Shown: positions 17,497 to 26,778, numbered from the stretch's first letter. The stretch is 64,000 nucleotides of DNA from DAITQM01 sp036832975 (GCA_036832975.1 DAITQM010000004.1:1-64000); one strand, 5' to 3'. Program-made: numbers and translations. The notes: generated by a model not told the origin, from the letters alone.

Positions 17497-18090
17497 TCAA
17501 GCAGGGGAATACAACGTGCCGCGGGCGCGCCCATAGACGGCGCGACGCAGGACGGCAAGGCCGGGACAATCGATCGCCGGCTGGGTGACAGGTTGCTCGA
17601 GAAAAATTCGCCCCCCGTCACCGATCCAGCCGGCTGCCACCTGGTGCAGCAAGGCCTCATGCCAGCCGCTGTCCCACGGCGGATCGATAAACACCACATC
17701 GAACGGCACCGGCACTTGCGCCAGCCAGCGCCGCGCGTCAGCGCATTGCACCGTGACCTCCGGCGGATTCCCGAGTACGGCGAGGTGACGCTGCAACTGC
17801 TCGAAAGCCGCGTTGTGGTATTCCAGCAACACCACTTCACGGGCCCCGCGGGACGCTGCTTCGAGCCCCAACGCCCCCGACCCGGCAAACAGATCCAGAC
17901 AACGGCTACCCGGCAGCAGCGGCGCCAGCCAGTTGAACAGGGTCTCGCGCAAGCGGTCGCCGGTCGGCCGCAGACCGGGCACAGAGACGACCGGCAGCCG
18001 CCGGCCGCGCCAGCGCCCGGCGATCAGCCGGACCTGCCCGGCCCGCGCACTGCCCTTTTGGCTCTCGTTGTTACAATGCCGCCGGCTCAT
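17497..18090 (-). CDS. rsmD: 16S rRNA (guanine(966)-N(2))-methyltransferase RsmD
   Basis: Methylates G966 of 16S rRNA. 197 aa. Shows the family N-terminus IAGRWRGRRLPV, RPTGDRLRETLFNWL, the SAM site CLDLFAGSGALGLEAASRGA and the catalytic DPPW (VVFIDPPWDSG). Divergent from ftsY with 39 bp between, the standard gammaproteobacterial neighbour relation. Confidence 0.95.
   Translation of the reverse strand: MSRRHCNNESQKGSARAGQVRLIAGRWRGRRLPVVSVPGLRPTGDRLRETLFNWLAPLLPGSRCLDLFAGSGALGLEAASRGAREVVLLEYHNAAFEQLQRHLAVLGNPPEVTVQCADARRWLAQVPVPFDVVFIDPPWDSGWHEALLHQVAAGWIGDGGRIFLEQPVTQPAIDCPGLAVLRRAVYGRARGTLYSPA
18069..18077 (+). promoter_or_regulatory. Possible extended -10 promoter for ftsY
   Basis: TGTTACAAT inside the 5' end of rsmD fits the extended -10 pattern (TGn-TACAAT). 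It would start transcription about 45 bp upstream of the ftsY ATG at 18130. No -35 is recognisable, as expected for an extended -10 site. This is a pattern match only. Confidence 0.35.
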
Positions 18091-18129
18091 TGATGCAGCT
18101 TACACCGTCCCAGCCGATCACCGCCGACC

Positions 18130-19077
18130 ATGCGCCCTCTGTTTCGCCGCCGCGCCAAACCACCCGAAACGATACCGCCGCTCAATCTCGGTAAGACGCG
18201 CAGCCGTCTCGGCCTGGCGCTCGCCCGCCTGACCGGCAGCGGCCGGGCACTCGATGAGGCACTGATCGACGAGATCGAAGCCGCATTGCTCGCCGCCGAC
18301 ATCGGCGTCAAAACCAGCGATGAAATCACCGCCGCGCTGCGCGCCGGCCGGTGGCAAAGCGGCGGCGATCCGCTTCTGGCTATCCGCGGCGCGCTGCTCG
18401 CCCGGCTCGAACCTTTGGCCCAACCGCTGCTCCCCGATCCGACAATCAAGCCGTTCGTGATCCTCGTCGTCGGCGTCAACGGCGCCGGCAAGACAACGAC
18501 GATCGCCAAATTAGCCGAGCGCTACCGGGCCGAAGGGCGCAGCGTGATCGCCGCCGCCGCCGATACCTTTCGCGCCGCGGCGATCGAGCAGTTGCAGGAA
18601 TGGGGGCGGAAAACCGGGACGGCCGTGATCGCCGGCAAACATGGCGCCGATCCGGCGGCCGTGGCGCACGATGCGTTGCAAGCCGCGGTGGCACGCCAGA
18701 CCGATGTACTGCTGATCGATACCGCTGGCCGCCTGCACACCCAGGCACCCTTGATGGCCGAGCTGCAAAAAATCCGCCGCGTCGTACAGCGCGACGATCC
18801 GACCCGGCCGCACGAGACCCTGCTCGTGCTCGACGCCGGCGCCGGCCAAAACGCGGTCCTCCAGGCGCGGGCATTCCACCAGGCCCTGAACGTCACCGGC
18901 CTGGTCTTGACCAAGCTCGACGGTACGGCGCGCGGCGGCGTACTGGCGGCGATCGGCGCCGAACTGGCGCTGCCGGTGCGGTTTATCGGCACCGGCGAGA
19001 GCGCGGCGGATCTGAGACCTTTCGACCCGGCAGCCTTCGTCGCCGCGATCCTGCCGGCCAGCGGTGAACATGGCTGA
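18130..19077 (+). CDS. ftsY: Signal recognition particle receptor FtsY
   Basis: SRP-dependent targeting GTPase at the inner membrane. 315 aa, i.e. the NG domain with almost no acidic A domain. Motifs: GVNGAGKTTTIAKLAERY (G1), DTFRAAAIEQLQEWG (G2), LLIDTAGRLHTQ (G3), VLTKLDGTARGG (G4) and FIGTGESAADLRPFDPAAFV (C-terminal signature). The end overlaps mutY by 8 bp. ftsE and ftsX, often next, are replaced by mutY. Confidence 0.96.
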   Translation: MRPLFRRRAKPPETIPPLNLGKTRSRLGLALARLTGSGRALDEALIDEIEAALLAADIGVKTSDEITAALRAGRWQSGGDPLLAIRGALLARLEPLAQPLLPDPTIKPFVILVVGVNGAGKTTTIAKLAERYRAEGRSVIAAAADTFRAAAIEQLQEWGRKTGTAVIAGKHGADPAAVAHDALQAAVARQTDVLLIDTAGRLHTQAPLMAELQKIRRVVQRDDPTRPHETLLVLDAGAGQNAVLQARAFHQALNVTGLVLTKLDGTARGGVLAAIGAELALPVRFIGTGESAADLRPFDPAAFVAAILPASGEHG

Positions 19078-20110
19078 GACCCGGCGTCACGGTTCCGAAG
19101 CACTCCCGCCATTCGCGATCCGCCTGGCCGCCTGGTGGCAGCGTGCCGGCCGGCATGATCTGCCCTGGCAGGCACCGCCCGGCGATTCGTACCGGATCTG
19201 GATTTCGGAGATCATGCTGCAACAGACGCAGGTGGCCACTGTCATCCCCTATTACGAAAAATGGCTATCCCGTTTCCCGAACCTGGCGTCTTTGGCCAGC
19301 GCGCCCCTCGACGAGGTGCTCGCTCTGTGGTCCGGCCTCGGCTATTACGCCCGGGCGCGCAACCTGCACCGTGCCGCACTGCTCTGCCTGAGCCGCCACG
19401 GCGGCCGCCTACCGGACGACCCGGCGCTGTTGCAGACGCTGCCCGGAATCGGGCGCTCGACAGCGAATGCGATCATCTCGCTGGCGCATGACCGGGTGCT
19501 GCCGATCCTCGACGGCAACGCCCGGCGGGTGCTCGCCCGCCACGCCGCCATCGGCGGCTGGCCCGGGCAAAAGCGCGTCGCCGATCGCCTGTGGCGAGCG
19601 GCTTCGCAGCGCCTGCCGGCCAGCGGCGGGGCAGTACATACGCAGGCGATGATGGACCTCGGATCGCTGCTCTGCACAGCGTGCCGGCCGGCCTGCGGCA
19701 CCTGCCCGGTCGGCGCCGATTGCCGGGCCCGGCAAACAGCCAGCGTGGACGAGCTGCCGGCATCCCGGCCGGCCAGACCCCGCCCGCGAAAACGTTGTTG
19801 GTTGTTGGTCCGCCGCGATCCGGACGGCCGCATCTTGCTCGAACGGCGCCCGCCGCACGGCATTTGGGGTGGTTTGTGGTCGCTGCCCGAGACGGAACAG
19901 GATCCCGGCGGCACCCCGCTGGCGCCCATCGACCACGCCTTCACCCATTTCACGCTGCGCCTCGAGCCACGGCTGATCGGCGACGCGACAGCGCTGCCTC
20001 TCGCCGACCGCGAACAACGCTGGTGGGCACCCGACCAGGCCCTCGCACTCGGCCTCCCCAAGCCGATCAGGCATCTTGTTACCGTATTGGAGCGGGTTGA
20101 ATCGGGATAG
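19070..20110 (+). CDS. mutY: A/G-specific adenine glycosylase MutY
   Basis: Removes A mispaired with G or 8-oxoG. 346 aa. Visible: PWQAPPGDSYRIWISEIMLQQTQV (catalytic Glu region), the helix-hairpin-helix LPGIGRSTANAI with following catalytic Asp (VLPILDGN), the [4Fe-4S] cysteines CX6CX2CX5C (CTACRPACGTCPVGADC), and the C-terminal NUDIX-like 8-oxoG recognition domain (LLERRPPHGIWGGLWSLPE). ATG 19070 overlaps the ftsY stop; a GTG at 19064 is possible. yggX follows. Confidence 0.96.
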   Translation: MAETRRHGSEALPPFAIRLAAWWQRAGRHDLPWQAPPGDSYRIWISEIMLQQTQVATVIPYYEKWLSRFPNLASLASAPLDEVLALWSGLGYYARARNLHRAALLCLSRHGGRLPDDPALLQTLPGIGRSTANAIISLAHDRVLPILDGNARRVLARHAAIGGWPGQKRVADRLWRAASQRLPASGGAVHTQAMMDLGSLLCTACRPACGTCPVGADCRARQTASVDELPASRPARPRPRKRCWLLVRRDPDGRILLERRPPHGIWGGLWSLPETEQDPGGTPLAPIDHAFTHFTLRLEPRLIGDATALPLADREQRWWAPDQALALGLPKPIRHLVTVLERVESG

Positions 20111-20193
20111 CCATCCGAAATGACCGATTCGTCGTAGTGCTGGGTATAGTCCGCGGTTGCGGACCAGTATCGAGAGGAGGGTAAACTACATCG

Positions 20194-20463
20194 ATGAGCA
20201 AGACGATACAGTGCAGTGTTTTGCATCGCCCGGCCGCGGCGCTCGAACGCCCGCCGTGGCCCGGCGCGCTCGGCGAACGGCTCATGCACCAGGTCTCGCG
20301 CGAGGGTTGGCGCCTGTGGCTCGAACACCAGACCCGCCTGATCAATGAGCGACACCTGTCGCTGCTCGACCCCGAACACCGGCGCTATCTCGAAGAGCAG
20401 ATGATCGCTTTTTGTTTCGGCGGCGAAGTCGATCGAGTTGCCGGTTACGTGCCTCCGGATTGA
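20194..20463 (+). CDS. yggX: Fe(2+)-trafficking protein YggX
   Basis: 89 aa, the normal size. MSKTIQC at the start with its conserved Cys, the PGALGERLM block, LINERHLSLLDPEHRRYLEEQM and the GYVPPD end all match YggX, which protects Fe-S clusters from oxidation. mutY-yggX is a conserved pair. GAGGAGGGT precedes the start. The last 19 bp overlap the convergent NDH-2 gene. Confidence 0.95.
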   Translation: MSKTIQCSVLHRPAAALERPPWPGALGERLMHQVSREGWRLWLEHQTRLINERHLSLLDPEHRRYLEEQMIAFCFGGEVDRVAGYVPPD

Positions 20464-21809
20464 GTGTTGTCGTCGCCCTGCATGCTTGCAGTCCGGCCGC
20501 GGCGCAAAGCGATCTCACCGCCGCTGCCGGTGATCAGCCGGGCGCCGCGGCCGTAAGTCAGGTAACTGTAAAACCACTGCATGGCGACCATCAGGCGATT
20601 GCGTATCCCGAGCAAGAAATAAATATGGGCGACGCCCCACACCCACCACGCCAGCCAGCCGAACAGCCGCAACCGGCCAAAATCGATCACCGCCCGGTGC
20701 CGGCCGATGGTCGCCAGATTGCCATAATGCCGGTACCTGAACACCGGTCGCGCTCGTCCGGAGAGCGCCGCACGAATCACTCGTGCCGCGTGCCGTCCGG
20801 CCTGCTTGGCGGCCGGCGCGATGCCCGGGACCGGACGTCCCACCGCATCGTGCATCGCCGCCGTGTCGCCGGCGACCAGAATGTTTGGCTGCCCGGGTAC
20901 GGCCAGATCCGGACCGACGATCACCCGCCCGGAACGGTCGGCTTCGGCGCCGAGCCATTGCGCCGCCGGCGAGGCGGCCACCCCCGCCGCCCAGATCAGC
21001 GTCGTGGCGGCCAGGCACTGGTCGCCGATCTCGACCCCGGTCGTGCAGCAAGCCGTGACGCGCCGCCCGAGTTGAACTTCAACCCCCATCCGTTCTAGCA
21101 CTTGCCGGGCGTAATGCGACAGGGACGGCGGGAAGGCGGCGAGCAGCCGTTCGCCGCTTTCGATCAGCACGATGCGGGCGAGGCGCGGGTTGATATTGCG
21201 GAAATCGCGGGTCAGCGCATGGCTGGCCAACTCGGCGATCGCCCCGGCCATTTCCACGCCGGTCGGCCCGCCGCCGACGACGACAAAAGTCATCTGTCTG
21301 GCCCGCTCGGCAGCGTCCACCGCGGCTTCGGCACGTTCGAAAGCGAGCAGAATCCGGCGGCGGATCGCGGTTGCGTCCTCGATCTGCTTGAGACCGGGGG
21401 CATGCCGCCGGCACTCGTCGTTGCCGAAATAATTGTGCGTCGCGCCGGTGGCCACAATCAGCCAGTCGTAAGCCTCTTGCCGGCCGTCGTCGAGCACAAC
21501 CCGCTGCCGGGCGGTATCGATACCGCAGACAGTGCCGAGCAGCACCCGGGCATTGGCCTGGCCGCCGAGGATGCCGCGCACCGGCCAGGCGATATCGGCC
21601 GGGGTCAGCCCGGCGCTGGCCACCTGGTACAGCAAAGGCTGAAACACGTGGTGGTTGCGCCGGTCGATCACCGTCACGTCAACCGGGCTGCGGGCCAGGG
21701 CGCGGACCGCCGACAGCCCGGCGAAACCGGCGCCGAGTATGACGACATGGGGGCGGATGCGAGGTTCAGGGTTCAAGCGTAGCGAATGAAGGCGGCAAGG
21801 GACGGACAA
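20445..21809 (-). CDS. ndh: Type II NADH:quinone oxidoreductase (NDH-2)
   Basis: Non-proton-pumping NADH dehydrogenase of the inner membrane. 454 aa. FAD motif VVILGAGFAGLSAVRAL, NAD motif VVVGGGPTGVEMAGAIAEL, the second FAD site NILVAGDTAA, and the amphipathic/hydrophobic C-terminus FGWLAWWVWGVAHIYFLLG used for membrane attachment. The start is unclear: TTG 21809 or TTG 21776, neither with a good ribosome-binding site. Convergent with yggX by a 19 bp overlap. Confidence 0.92.
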   Translation of the reverse strand: MSVPCRLHSLRLNPEPRIRPHVVILGAGFAGLSAVRALARSPVDVTVIDRRNHHVFQPLLYQVASAGLTPADIAWPVRGILGGQANARVLLGTVCGIDTARQRVVLDDGRQEAYDWLIVATGATHNYFGNDECRRHAPGLKQIEDATAIRRRILLAFERAEAAVDAAERARQMTFVVVGGGPTGVEMAGAIAELASHALTRDFRNINPRLARIVLIESGERLLAAFPPSLSHYARQVLERMGVEVQLGRRVTACCTTGVEIGDQCLAATTLIWAAGVAASPAAQWLGAEADRSGRVIVGPDLAVPGQPNILVAGDTAAMHDAVGRPVPGIAPAAKQAGRHAARVIRAALSGRARPVFRYRHYGNLATIGRHRAVIDFGRLRLFGWLAWWVWGVAHIYFLLGIRNRLMVAMQWFYSYLTYGRGARLITGSGGEIALRRGRTASMQGDDNTQSGGT

Positions 21810-21930
21810 AAGACCGCCAAAAACCGCAAATTAGCGCAACACCGCGTTTCAACTCCATCTTTTTGCATTATCGAGATCATCAGTCCGGCAATCGATAATG
21901 AACCCGGCAAGTCGGCTGTGGTGCATGGTT

Positions 21931-23232
21931 TTATCCGTGCAGGTATCCGACCAGAAGATGGCTGAGCGCCCGGACGCCGAGTTCCATGTTCGGTTCGTGG
22001 ATATCGAACAACGGCGAGTGGTTGCCAGGGAGGTTTTTGTAATTCTCGTCGCCGGGCCGGGCGGCGCCGAGGAACAGGTACAGACCGGGCACCTGGCGCG
22101 CGAAAAACGAGAAATCTTCGGCTCCGGTGACCGGGTCGGGGGTGACGACACCGTTCGGGCCGGTGACCTTTTCGAGGACCGGCATCATCCTGGCCGTCAG
22201 TTCGGGATCGTTGACCGTCGCCGGATATTGCTGGCGGATCGTGACCTCCGCCGTGGCGCCGGCGCTTGCCGCGATGTGCTCGGCGGTCTGCGCGATCCGG
22301 CGGTGGATGTCCTGCTGCATCACTTCATCGAACGTGCGTATCGTCCCCCACAGGCGCGCTTGATCGGGAATGATGTTGTTGCGGATGCCGGCCGTGAACT
22401 GGCCGACGGTGATGATATACGGCGCCTTGGTAATCTCAATCTGCCGGCTGGCGATCGTCTGCAGGCCGAGGACGATCTGCGCGCCGGTGACGATCGGATC
22501 GACGCCGCCCCACGGTCGCGCGCCGTGCGTCTGGCGGCCTTTGACCGCGATCCGGAACTCATCGACCGCGGCCATCGCCGGGCCGGAACGCACGGCGAGT
22601 CGGCCGCCCGGCATATTGAGTCCGATGTGCAGGCCGAAAATCGCCGCCGGCCGGTAACGCTCGAACAACCCTTCTTGCAGCATCAACTCGGCACCGCCTT
22701 CTTCACCTTGCGGCGCGCCTTCCTCGGCCGGCTGGAAAATGAACAGCACATCGCCGGCCAGATTGTCGCGTACAGCAGTGAGCACTTCGGCGACGCCGAG
22801 CACCATCGCCATGTGGCTGTCGTGGCCGCAAGCGTGCATCACGCCGACGGTCTGACCGTTGAATTCGGCGGTCACCTGAGAGGCGAAATCGAGGCCGGTC
22901 TGCTCGCTGACCGGCAAAGCGTCCATATCCGAGCGCACGGCCACCAGCGGCCCCGGGTGCTTGCCTTTGAGCAGACCGACGACGCCGGTATGGGCCACCC
23001 CGGTCTCGACGATCAGACCCAAGCGTTCGAGTTCGGCAGCAACGGTTCGCGCCGTTTCGGTCTCGCGGTTCGACAACTCCGGATGGGCGTGGAAATGGCG
23101 CCGCCAATCGATGACGCGCGGCTGGATATCGGCCGCCAGATCGTCGATTTCCTGCCAAGCGACCTCGCCGGCGCAGGCAAACGATGAAAAGACGAAGCAA
23201 AGCAAAGGCCAAAGACGCCCGTTGGCGGTCAT
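21931..23232 (-). CDS. Exported M20 family amidohydrolase/peptidase
   Basis: 433 aa. A short signal peptide (MTANGRLWPLLCFVFSSFACA) precedes an M20D amidohydrolase: WRRHFHAHPELSN, VRSDMDALPV, HACGHDSHMAMVLG (metal ligands), FQPAEEGAPQGEEGG (catalytic Glu and metal ligand) and the C-terminal GAEDFSFF. Related enzymes cleave N-acyl amino acids or indole-acetyl conjugates; the substrate here is unknown. ATG 23232 has GGGAG upstream. Followed after about 120 bp by the NDH-2 gene on the same strand. Confidence 0.88.
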   Translation of the reverse strand: MTANGRLWPLLCFVFSSFACAGEVAWQEIDDLAADIQPRVIDWRRHFHAHPELSNRETETARTVAAELERLGLIVETGVAHTGVVGLLKGKHPGPLVAVRSDMDALPVSEQTGLDFASQVTAEFNGQTVGVMHACGHDSHMAMVLGVAEVLTAVRDNLAGDVLFIFQPAEEGAPQGEEGGAELMLQEGLFERYRPAAIFGLHIGLNMPGGRLAVRSGPAMAAVDEFRIAVKGRQTHGARPWGGVDPIVTGAQIVLGLQTIASRQIEITKAPYIITVGQFTAGIRNNIIPDQARLWGTIRTFDEVMQQDIHRRIAQTAEHIAASAGATAEVTIRQQYPATVNDPELTARMMPVLEKVTGPNGVVTPDPVTGAEDFSFFARQVPGLYLFLGAARPGDENYKNLPGNHSPLFDIHEPNMELGVRALSHLLVGYLHG

Positions 23233-23348
23233 GATGATCTCCCGAAGTGGCGGCATCGATGAATCGCATCATCGCACAGCCGGGAAACCGATGCGCACCC
23301 CCGCCCGCGCCCGGCATTTCGCGCCGCCCGGCGGCGGGCATAACGCAC

Positions 23349-23375
23349 AAAAAAACCCCGTCCAGAGGACGGGGT
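23349..23375 (-). terminator. Rho-independent terminator of the glycine-zipper gene
   Basis: On the minus strand ACCCCGTCC pairs with GGACGGGGT around a 3 nt loop (23355-23375) followed by seven T (23355-23349). It lies about 45 bp after the stop at 23417, a textbook intrinsic terminator. Confidence 0.8.
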
Positions 23376-23416
23376 AAAGCACCACACGGAGAGTTGAAGG
23401 GAGATCCCTGGTTTTG

Positions 23417-23956
23417 TCAGTACCGCGCCGGGCTGACATCGACCCTGACCCGGATCCGTTCGCCGGGGTCGTAGTCGGTGCGGGTCTCGTAGATGTCGCC
23501 GTGGTAGCGATAGCGCACGAGATACCCGGCCGGCCGCTCTTCATAGCGGTACGAGATGCTGGTTTCGCAGTACTCGTGATCCACCGGATAGCGGTAGCCG
23601 CCGCGGTCGCGAGTCGCGGCATGGGCAATCGAGCCGCCGACCACGGCGCCGATCGCCGTGCCGGTCCCACGGTGGTAACCGCCGTCGATCCGATTGCCGG
23701 CCAGGCCGCCGAGCACGGCGCCGAGGATCACCGGCGCGGCGTTGCCGTGGCGCCGGGCGTGGCGGTATTCACGCTCCTGGTGGCAGACTTCCTGTTCATA
23801 GGGCACCTTGACCGTTTTATAGGCCGGCTCGACGCTGAGCACGCGGGCATATTCATAGCGCGCGCCCCGTTCGTGGGCCTGGGTCGTGCCGGCGGCGCCG
23901 AGCGCCGCGGCCACCAGCAACGATAGTGCAGTTTTTTTGAGTTTGCTGTTCATCAT
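23417..23956 (-). CDS. Glycine-zipper 2TM-type envelope protein
   Basis: 179 aa. The signal peptide (MMNSKLKKTALSLLVAAALGAAGTTQA, split at MMNSKLKKTALSL) is followed by a Tyr/Val-rich region with EVCHQEREYRHARR, then two glycine-zipper hairpins (VILGAVLGGLAGNRI and GTAIGAVVGGSIAHA) as in SlyB/17-kDa-antigen-like proteins, then a second Cys-containing beta segment (HEYCETSISYRY). The two cysteines could form a disulfide. Not a lipoprotein. Likely associated with the outer membrane; role unknown. Confidence 0.82.
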   Translation of the reverse strand: MMNSKLKKTALSLLVAAALGAAGTTQAHERGARYEYARVLSVEPAYKTVKVPYEQEVCHQEREYRHARRHGNAAPVILGAVLGGLAGNRIDGGYHRGTGTAIGAVVGGSIAHAATRDRGGYRYPVDHEYCETSISYRYEERPAGYLVRYRYHGDIYETRTDYDPGERIRVRVDVSPARY

Positions 23957-23980
23957 CGCGATCTCCTGGTGGAAAATAAT

Positions 23981-24014
23981 TCATCGAGGCTCGGGAATCA
24001 TCGAGGCTCGGGAG
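23981..24014. repeat. 17 bp tandem duplication
   Basis: TCATCGAGGCTCGGGAA is followed directly by TCATCGAGGCTCGGGAG. It lies in the divergent space between the glycine-zipper gene and the EF-G-like gene. It may be a slippage product or a duplicated regulator site; there is no dyad symmetry to favour an operator. Confidence 0.5.
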
Positions 24015-24155
24015 GCAGTCTAGCGGTGCCGGGTGAACCCAAGCTGAACCGGCCATCAGCCCCGCACCGGCGGTGCCGGCCACTGCCCGGCAGGCGGCGT
24101 TTGCCGTCGTGCGCCGGGTGGGATACGATGCCGCCAGCAACCGAGAGGATCCACC

Positions 24156-26204
24156 ATGACCACCCACCCCCCATCGGCAAACCTGCGCACGCTCACCCTC
24201 GCCGGGCACAGCGGCAGCGGCAAAACGACCCTGGCCGAACACCTGCTCGCCGCCTGCGGGGCGATCGGCGAGCCGGGCAGCATCGAACGCGGCACCACTG
24301 TCAGCGACCATGACCCGTTGGAAAAGCAGCATCAGCACTCGCTCAGTTCGGCGGTGTTGCACGCCGAGTTCGACGGCATCGGCCTGACCCTGATCGACAC
24401 GCCCGGCCTGATGGACTTCCGCGCCGCGGCGCTGGCAGCGATGGCGGCGACCGAGACCGTCGCCGTGGTGGTCAACGCGCAGTCTGGCATCGAACTGGCG
24501 ACGCGGCGTCTGATGCGCCGGGCAAAAAACCGGCGCTTGTGCCGAATGATCATCGTCAACAAAATCGACGCCGACGACACCGACCTGGCGGCGCTGGTCG
24601 AGGATCTGCGCGCCGAGTTCGGCGCCGAGTGTCTGCCCGTCAATCTGCCGGCCGACAAGCGCACCACGGTCAAGGACTGTTTTTTTCACGACGACGGCCA
24701 GACCGACATCCTGTCGCTCGCCGCCGCCCATACCCAAATCGTCGAGCAGGTCGTCGAGGTCGATGAAGACTTGATGGCCGCCTATCTGGAACAAGGCACG
24801 ATCACCCCCGAAGCCCTGCACGACGCCTTCGAAAAAGCGCTGCGCGACGGCCACCTGGTGCCGATCTGTTTCGTCTCGGCGCGCACCGGCGCCGGCATTC
24901 CCGAATTGCTGCAATTTTGCAAGCAGTTATTGCCCAGCCCGCTGGAAGGCAATCCCCCGCCCTACCTGAAAGGCGAAGGCAAAGAGGCCGAGCGGGTCAC
25001 GCCCCGGCCGGATCCGGACGGCCACGTACTGGCCCACGTCTTCAAGATCATCAACGATCCTTACGTCGGCAAACTGGCAGTCTTCCGTATCCACCAGGGG
25101 ACGGTCAAACCCGATACCCAGCTCTATATCGGCAATGCCCGCAAACCATTCAAGGTCAATCACCTGTTCGCGCTGCAAGGAGGCAAATACACCGAGACCG
25201 GGTCCGGCATAGCGGGCGAAATCCGCGCCGTGGCCAAAATCGACGATATCCATTACGACGACGTGCTGCACGATTCGCACGACGAGGACCACTATCACTT
25301 GGCGCCGATCGATTACCCGCAGCCGATGTACTCCCTGGCGATCGAAGCCAAAACCCGCGGCCAGGAACAGAAAGTCGCTGCTGCCCTCGCCCGGCTCGCC
25401 GAAGAGGATCCGTGCATCCAGATCGACCATAACCAGGAACTCAACGAGACCGTGATCCGCGGTCTCGGCGATTATCACCTGCGCCTTTTGCTCGAAAACC
25501 TCAACAATCGTTACGGCGTCGAAGTCGTCACCCGGCCGCCGCGCATCGCCTACCGCGAAACCGTCACGCGCCCGGCCGACGGTCACCACCGGCACAAGAA
25601 ACAGACCGGCGGCGCCGGGCAGTTCGGCGAAGTCTATCTGCGCATCCGGCCGCTGGCCCGCGGCGAAGGTTTTCGCTTCCTCGACGAGGTCGTCGGCGGC
25701 GCGATTCCATACAATTTCATCCCGGCGGTGGAAAAAGGCGTGCGCCAAGTGCTGCAACAAGGCGCCATCGCCGGCTACACGATGCAGGATGTCGAGGTCA
25801 CCGTCTACGACGGCAAGCACCACAGCGTCGATTCGAAGGAAATCGCCTTCGTTACCGCCGGCCGCAAGGCGTTTCTCGATGCCATCGCCAAAGCCGGACC
25901 ACAGATCCTCGAACCGGTCGTACATATCGAAGTGATTGCCCCGGAGACGATGATGGGCGATATCACCGGCTCCTTAGCCGCGCACCGCGCCCGAATCAAC
26001 GGCGCCGATTCGCTGCGCGGCTCGCAGGTCGCGATCTCGGCCGATGCGCCGCTCTGTGAAATGATGGATTATCAGACCGAGTTGAAAAGCCTCAGCGGCG
26101 GCCAGGCGAGTTATACCATGGACTTCAGTCATTACGATCCGGCGCCGGCCGAGGTCCAGGCCCGCCTGGTCGCCGAATATCAACCAGGGACCGAACATGA
26201 ATAA
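24156..26204 (+). CDS. Elongation factor G-like translational GTPase
   Basis: 682 aa with the EF-G domain order but a divergent G domain: G1 is GHSGSGKTT rather than AHIDAGKTT, G3 is DTPGLMDF and G4 is VNKID. Domains II-V follow, including AYRETVTRP, KKQTGGAGQFGEV and the domain V block VHIEVIAPETMMGDITG. This matches the EF-G-like second family found beside canonical FusA in many bacteria; its exact ribosomal role is not established. GAGAGGATCC precedes the ATG. The end overlaps the next gene by 8 bp. Confidence 0.88.
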   Translation: MTTHPPSANLRTLTLAGHSGSGKTTLAEHLLAACGAIGEPGSIERGTTVSDHDPLEKQHQHSLSSAVLHAEFDGIGLTLIDTPGLMDFRAAALAAMAATETVAVVVNAQSGIELATRRLMRRAKNRRLCRMIIVNKIDADDTDLAALVEDLRAEFGAECLPVNLPADKRTTVKDCFFHDDGQTDILSLAAAHTQIVEQVVEVDEDLMAAYLEQGTITPEALHDAFEKALRDGHLVPICFVSARTGAGIPELLQFCKQLLPSPLEGNPPPYLKGEGKEAERVTPRPDPDGHVLAHVFKIINDPYVGKLAVFRIHQGTVKPDTQLYIGNARKPFKVNHLFALQGGKYTETGSGIAGEIRAVAKIDDIHYDDVLHDSHDEDHYHLAPIDYPQPMYSLAIEAKTRGQEQKVAAALARLAEEDPCIQIDHNQELNETVIRGLGDYHLRLLLENLNNRYGVEVVTRPPRIAYRETVTRPADGHHRHKKQTGGAGQFGEVYLRIRPLARGEGFRFLDEVVGGAIPYNFIPAVEKGVRQVLQQGAIAGYTMQDVEVTVYDGKHHSVDSKEIAFVTAGRKAFLDAIAKAGPQILEPVVHIEVIAPETMMGDITGSLAAHRARINGADSLRGSQVAISADAPLCEMMDYQTELKSLSGGQASYTMDFSHYDPAPAEVQARLVAEYQPGTEHE

Positions 26205-26778
26205 GCCCCGGCGCTTCGTGGTTTTGATCGCGCTGTGCGGCGCCCTTATCGCCGCCGGCCAAGCCGCGGCCCAAGCCGGTCCGCGGCGTGTCGCCGAAGC
26301 ATATATGCTTGCCTTGCAACAGGCCGATTGGCAAAAAGCCGTCGTCTACATGCACCCGCATACCTTGAGCGCCATCCACCGCCTGTTCATCACCCAGATC
26401 AGCGACCCGGGACAAGGTCCGGCGCTCAAGCAGTTATTCAAGGTCGACGATCTCAGCGTTTTTCACGATCTGACGCCCGAGGATTTCTTCGTTCGCTTCA
26501 TGGCCGCGCTGAACGCCAACAATCCGGCGCTGGCGACGACCATGCAGGATCTGCGTTTCACGATCGAGGAAATGACCAACCTCGAAAACCTCGACGTGCT
26601 GGTCCGTTACCGGATCAGTTACCGCCGCGGCCCAAGCGAAGTCGCCGACAGCGATACGATGATCCTGCGCCAGCACCCGAGCGGCTGGAAAATCTATTCG
26701 ACACCGGATCTCGAACCGCTGCTCGGCGACCCGCCGGCGGAAACCCCGGCGGTGCCACCGAACGGGCCGACAAAATAA
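26197..26778 (+). CDS. Secreted protein of unknown function coupled to the EF-G-like gene
   Basis: 193 aa. A signal peptide (MNKPRRFVVLIALCGALIAA) is followed by RVAEAYMLALQQADWQKAVVYMHPHTL, a pattern reminiscent of NTF2-like/SnoaL or DUF4878-type folds, then about 80 mixed residues with a YRISYRRG strand and a Pro-rich tail. No catalytic motif. It overlaps the EF-G-like stop by 8 bp, so the two are probably translated together, although one is cytoplasmic and the other exported. Confidence 0.72.
   Translation: MNKPRRFVVLIALCGALIAAGQAAAQAGPRRVAEAYMLALQQADWQKAVVYMHPHTLSAIHRLFITQISDPGQGPALKQLFKVDDLSVFHDLTPEDFFVRFMAALNANNPALATTMQDLRFTIEEMTNLENLDVLVRYRISYRRGPSEVADSDTMILRQHPSGWKIYSTPDLEPLLGDPPAETPAVPPNGPTK

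Noticed and set aside
17346..17588. Small plus-strand open frame between the glycosyltransferase and rsmD
   Set aside because: It overlaps the rsmD terminator and the rsmD 3' end and has no conserved features.
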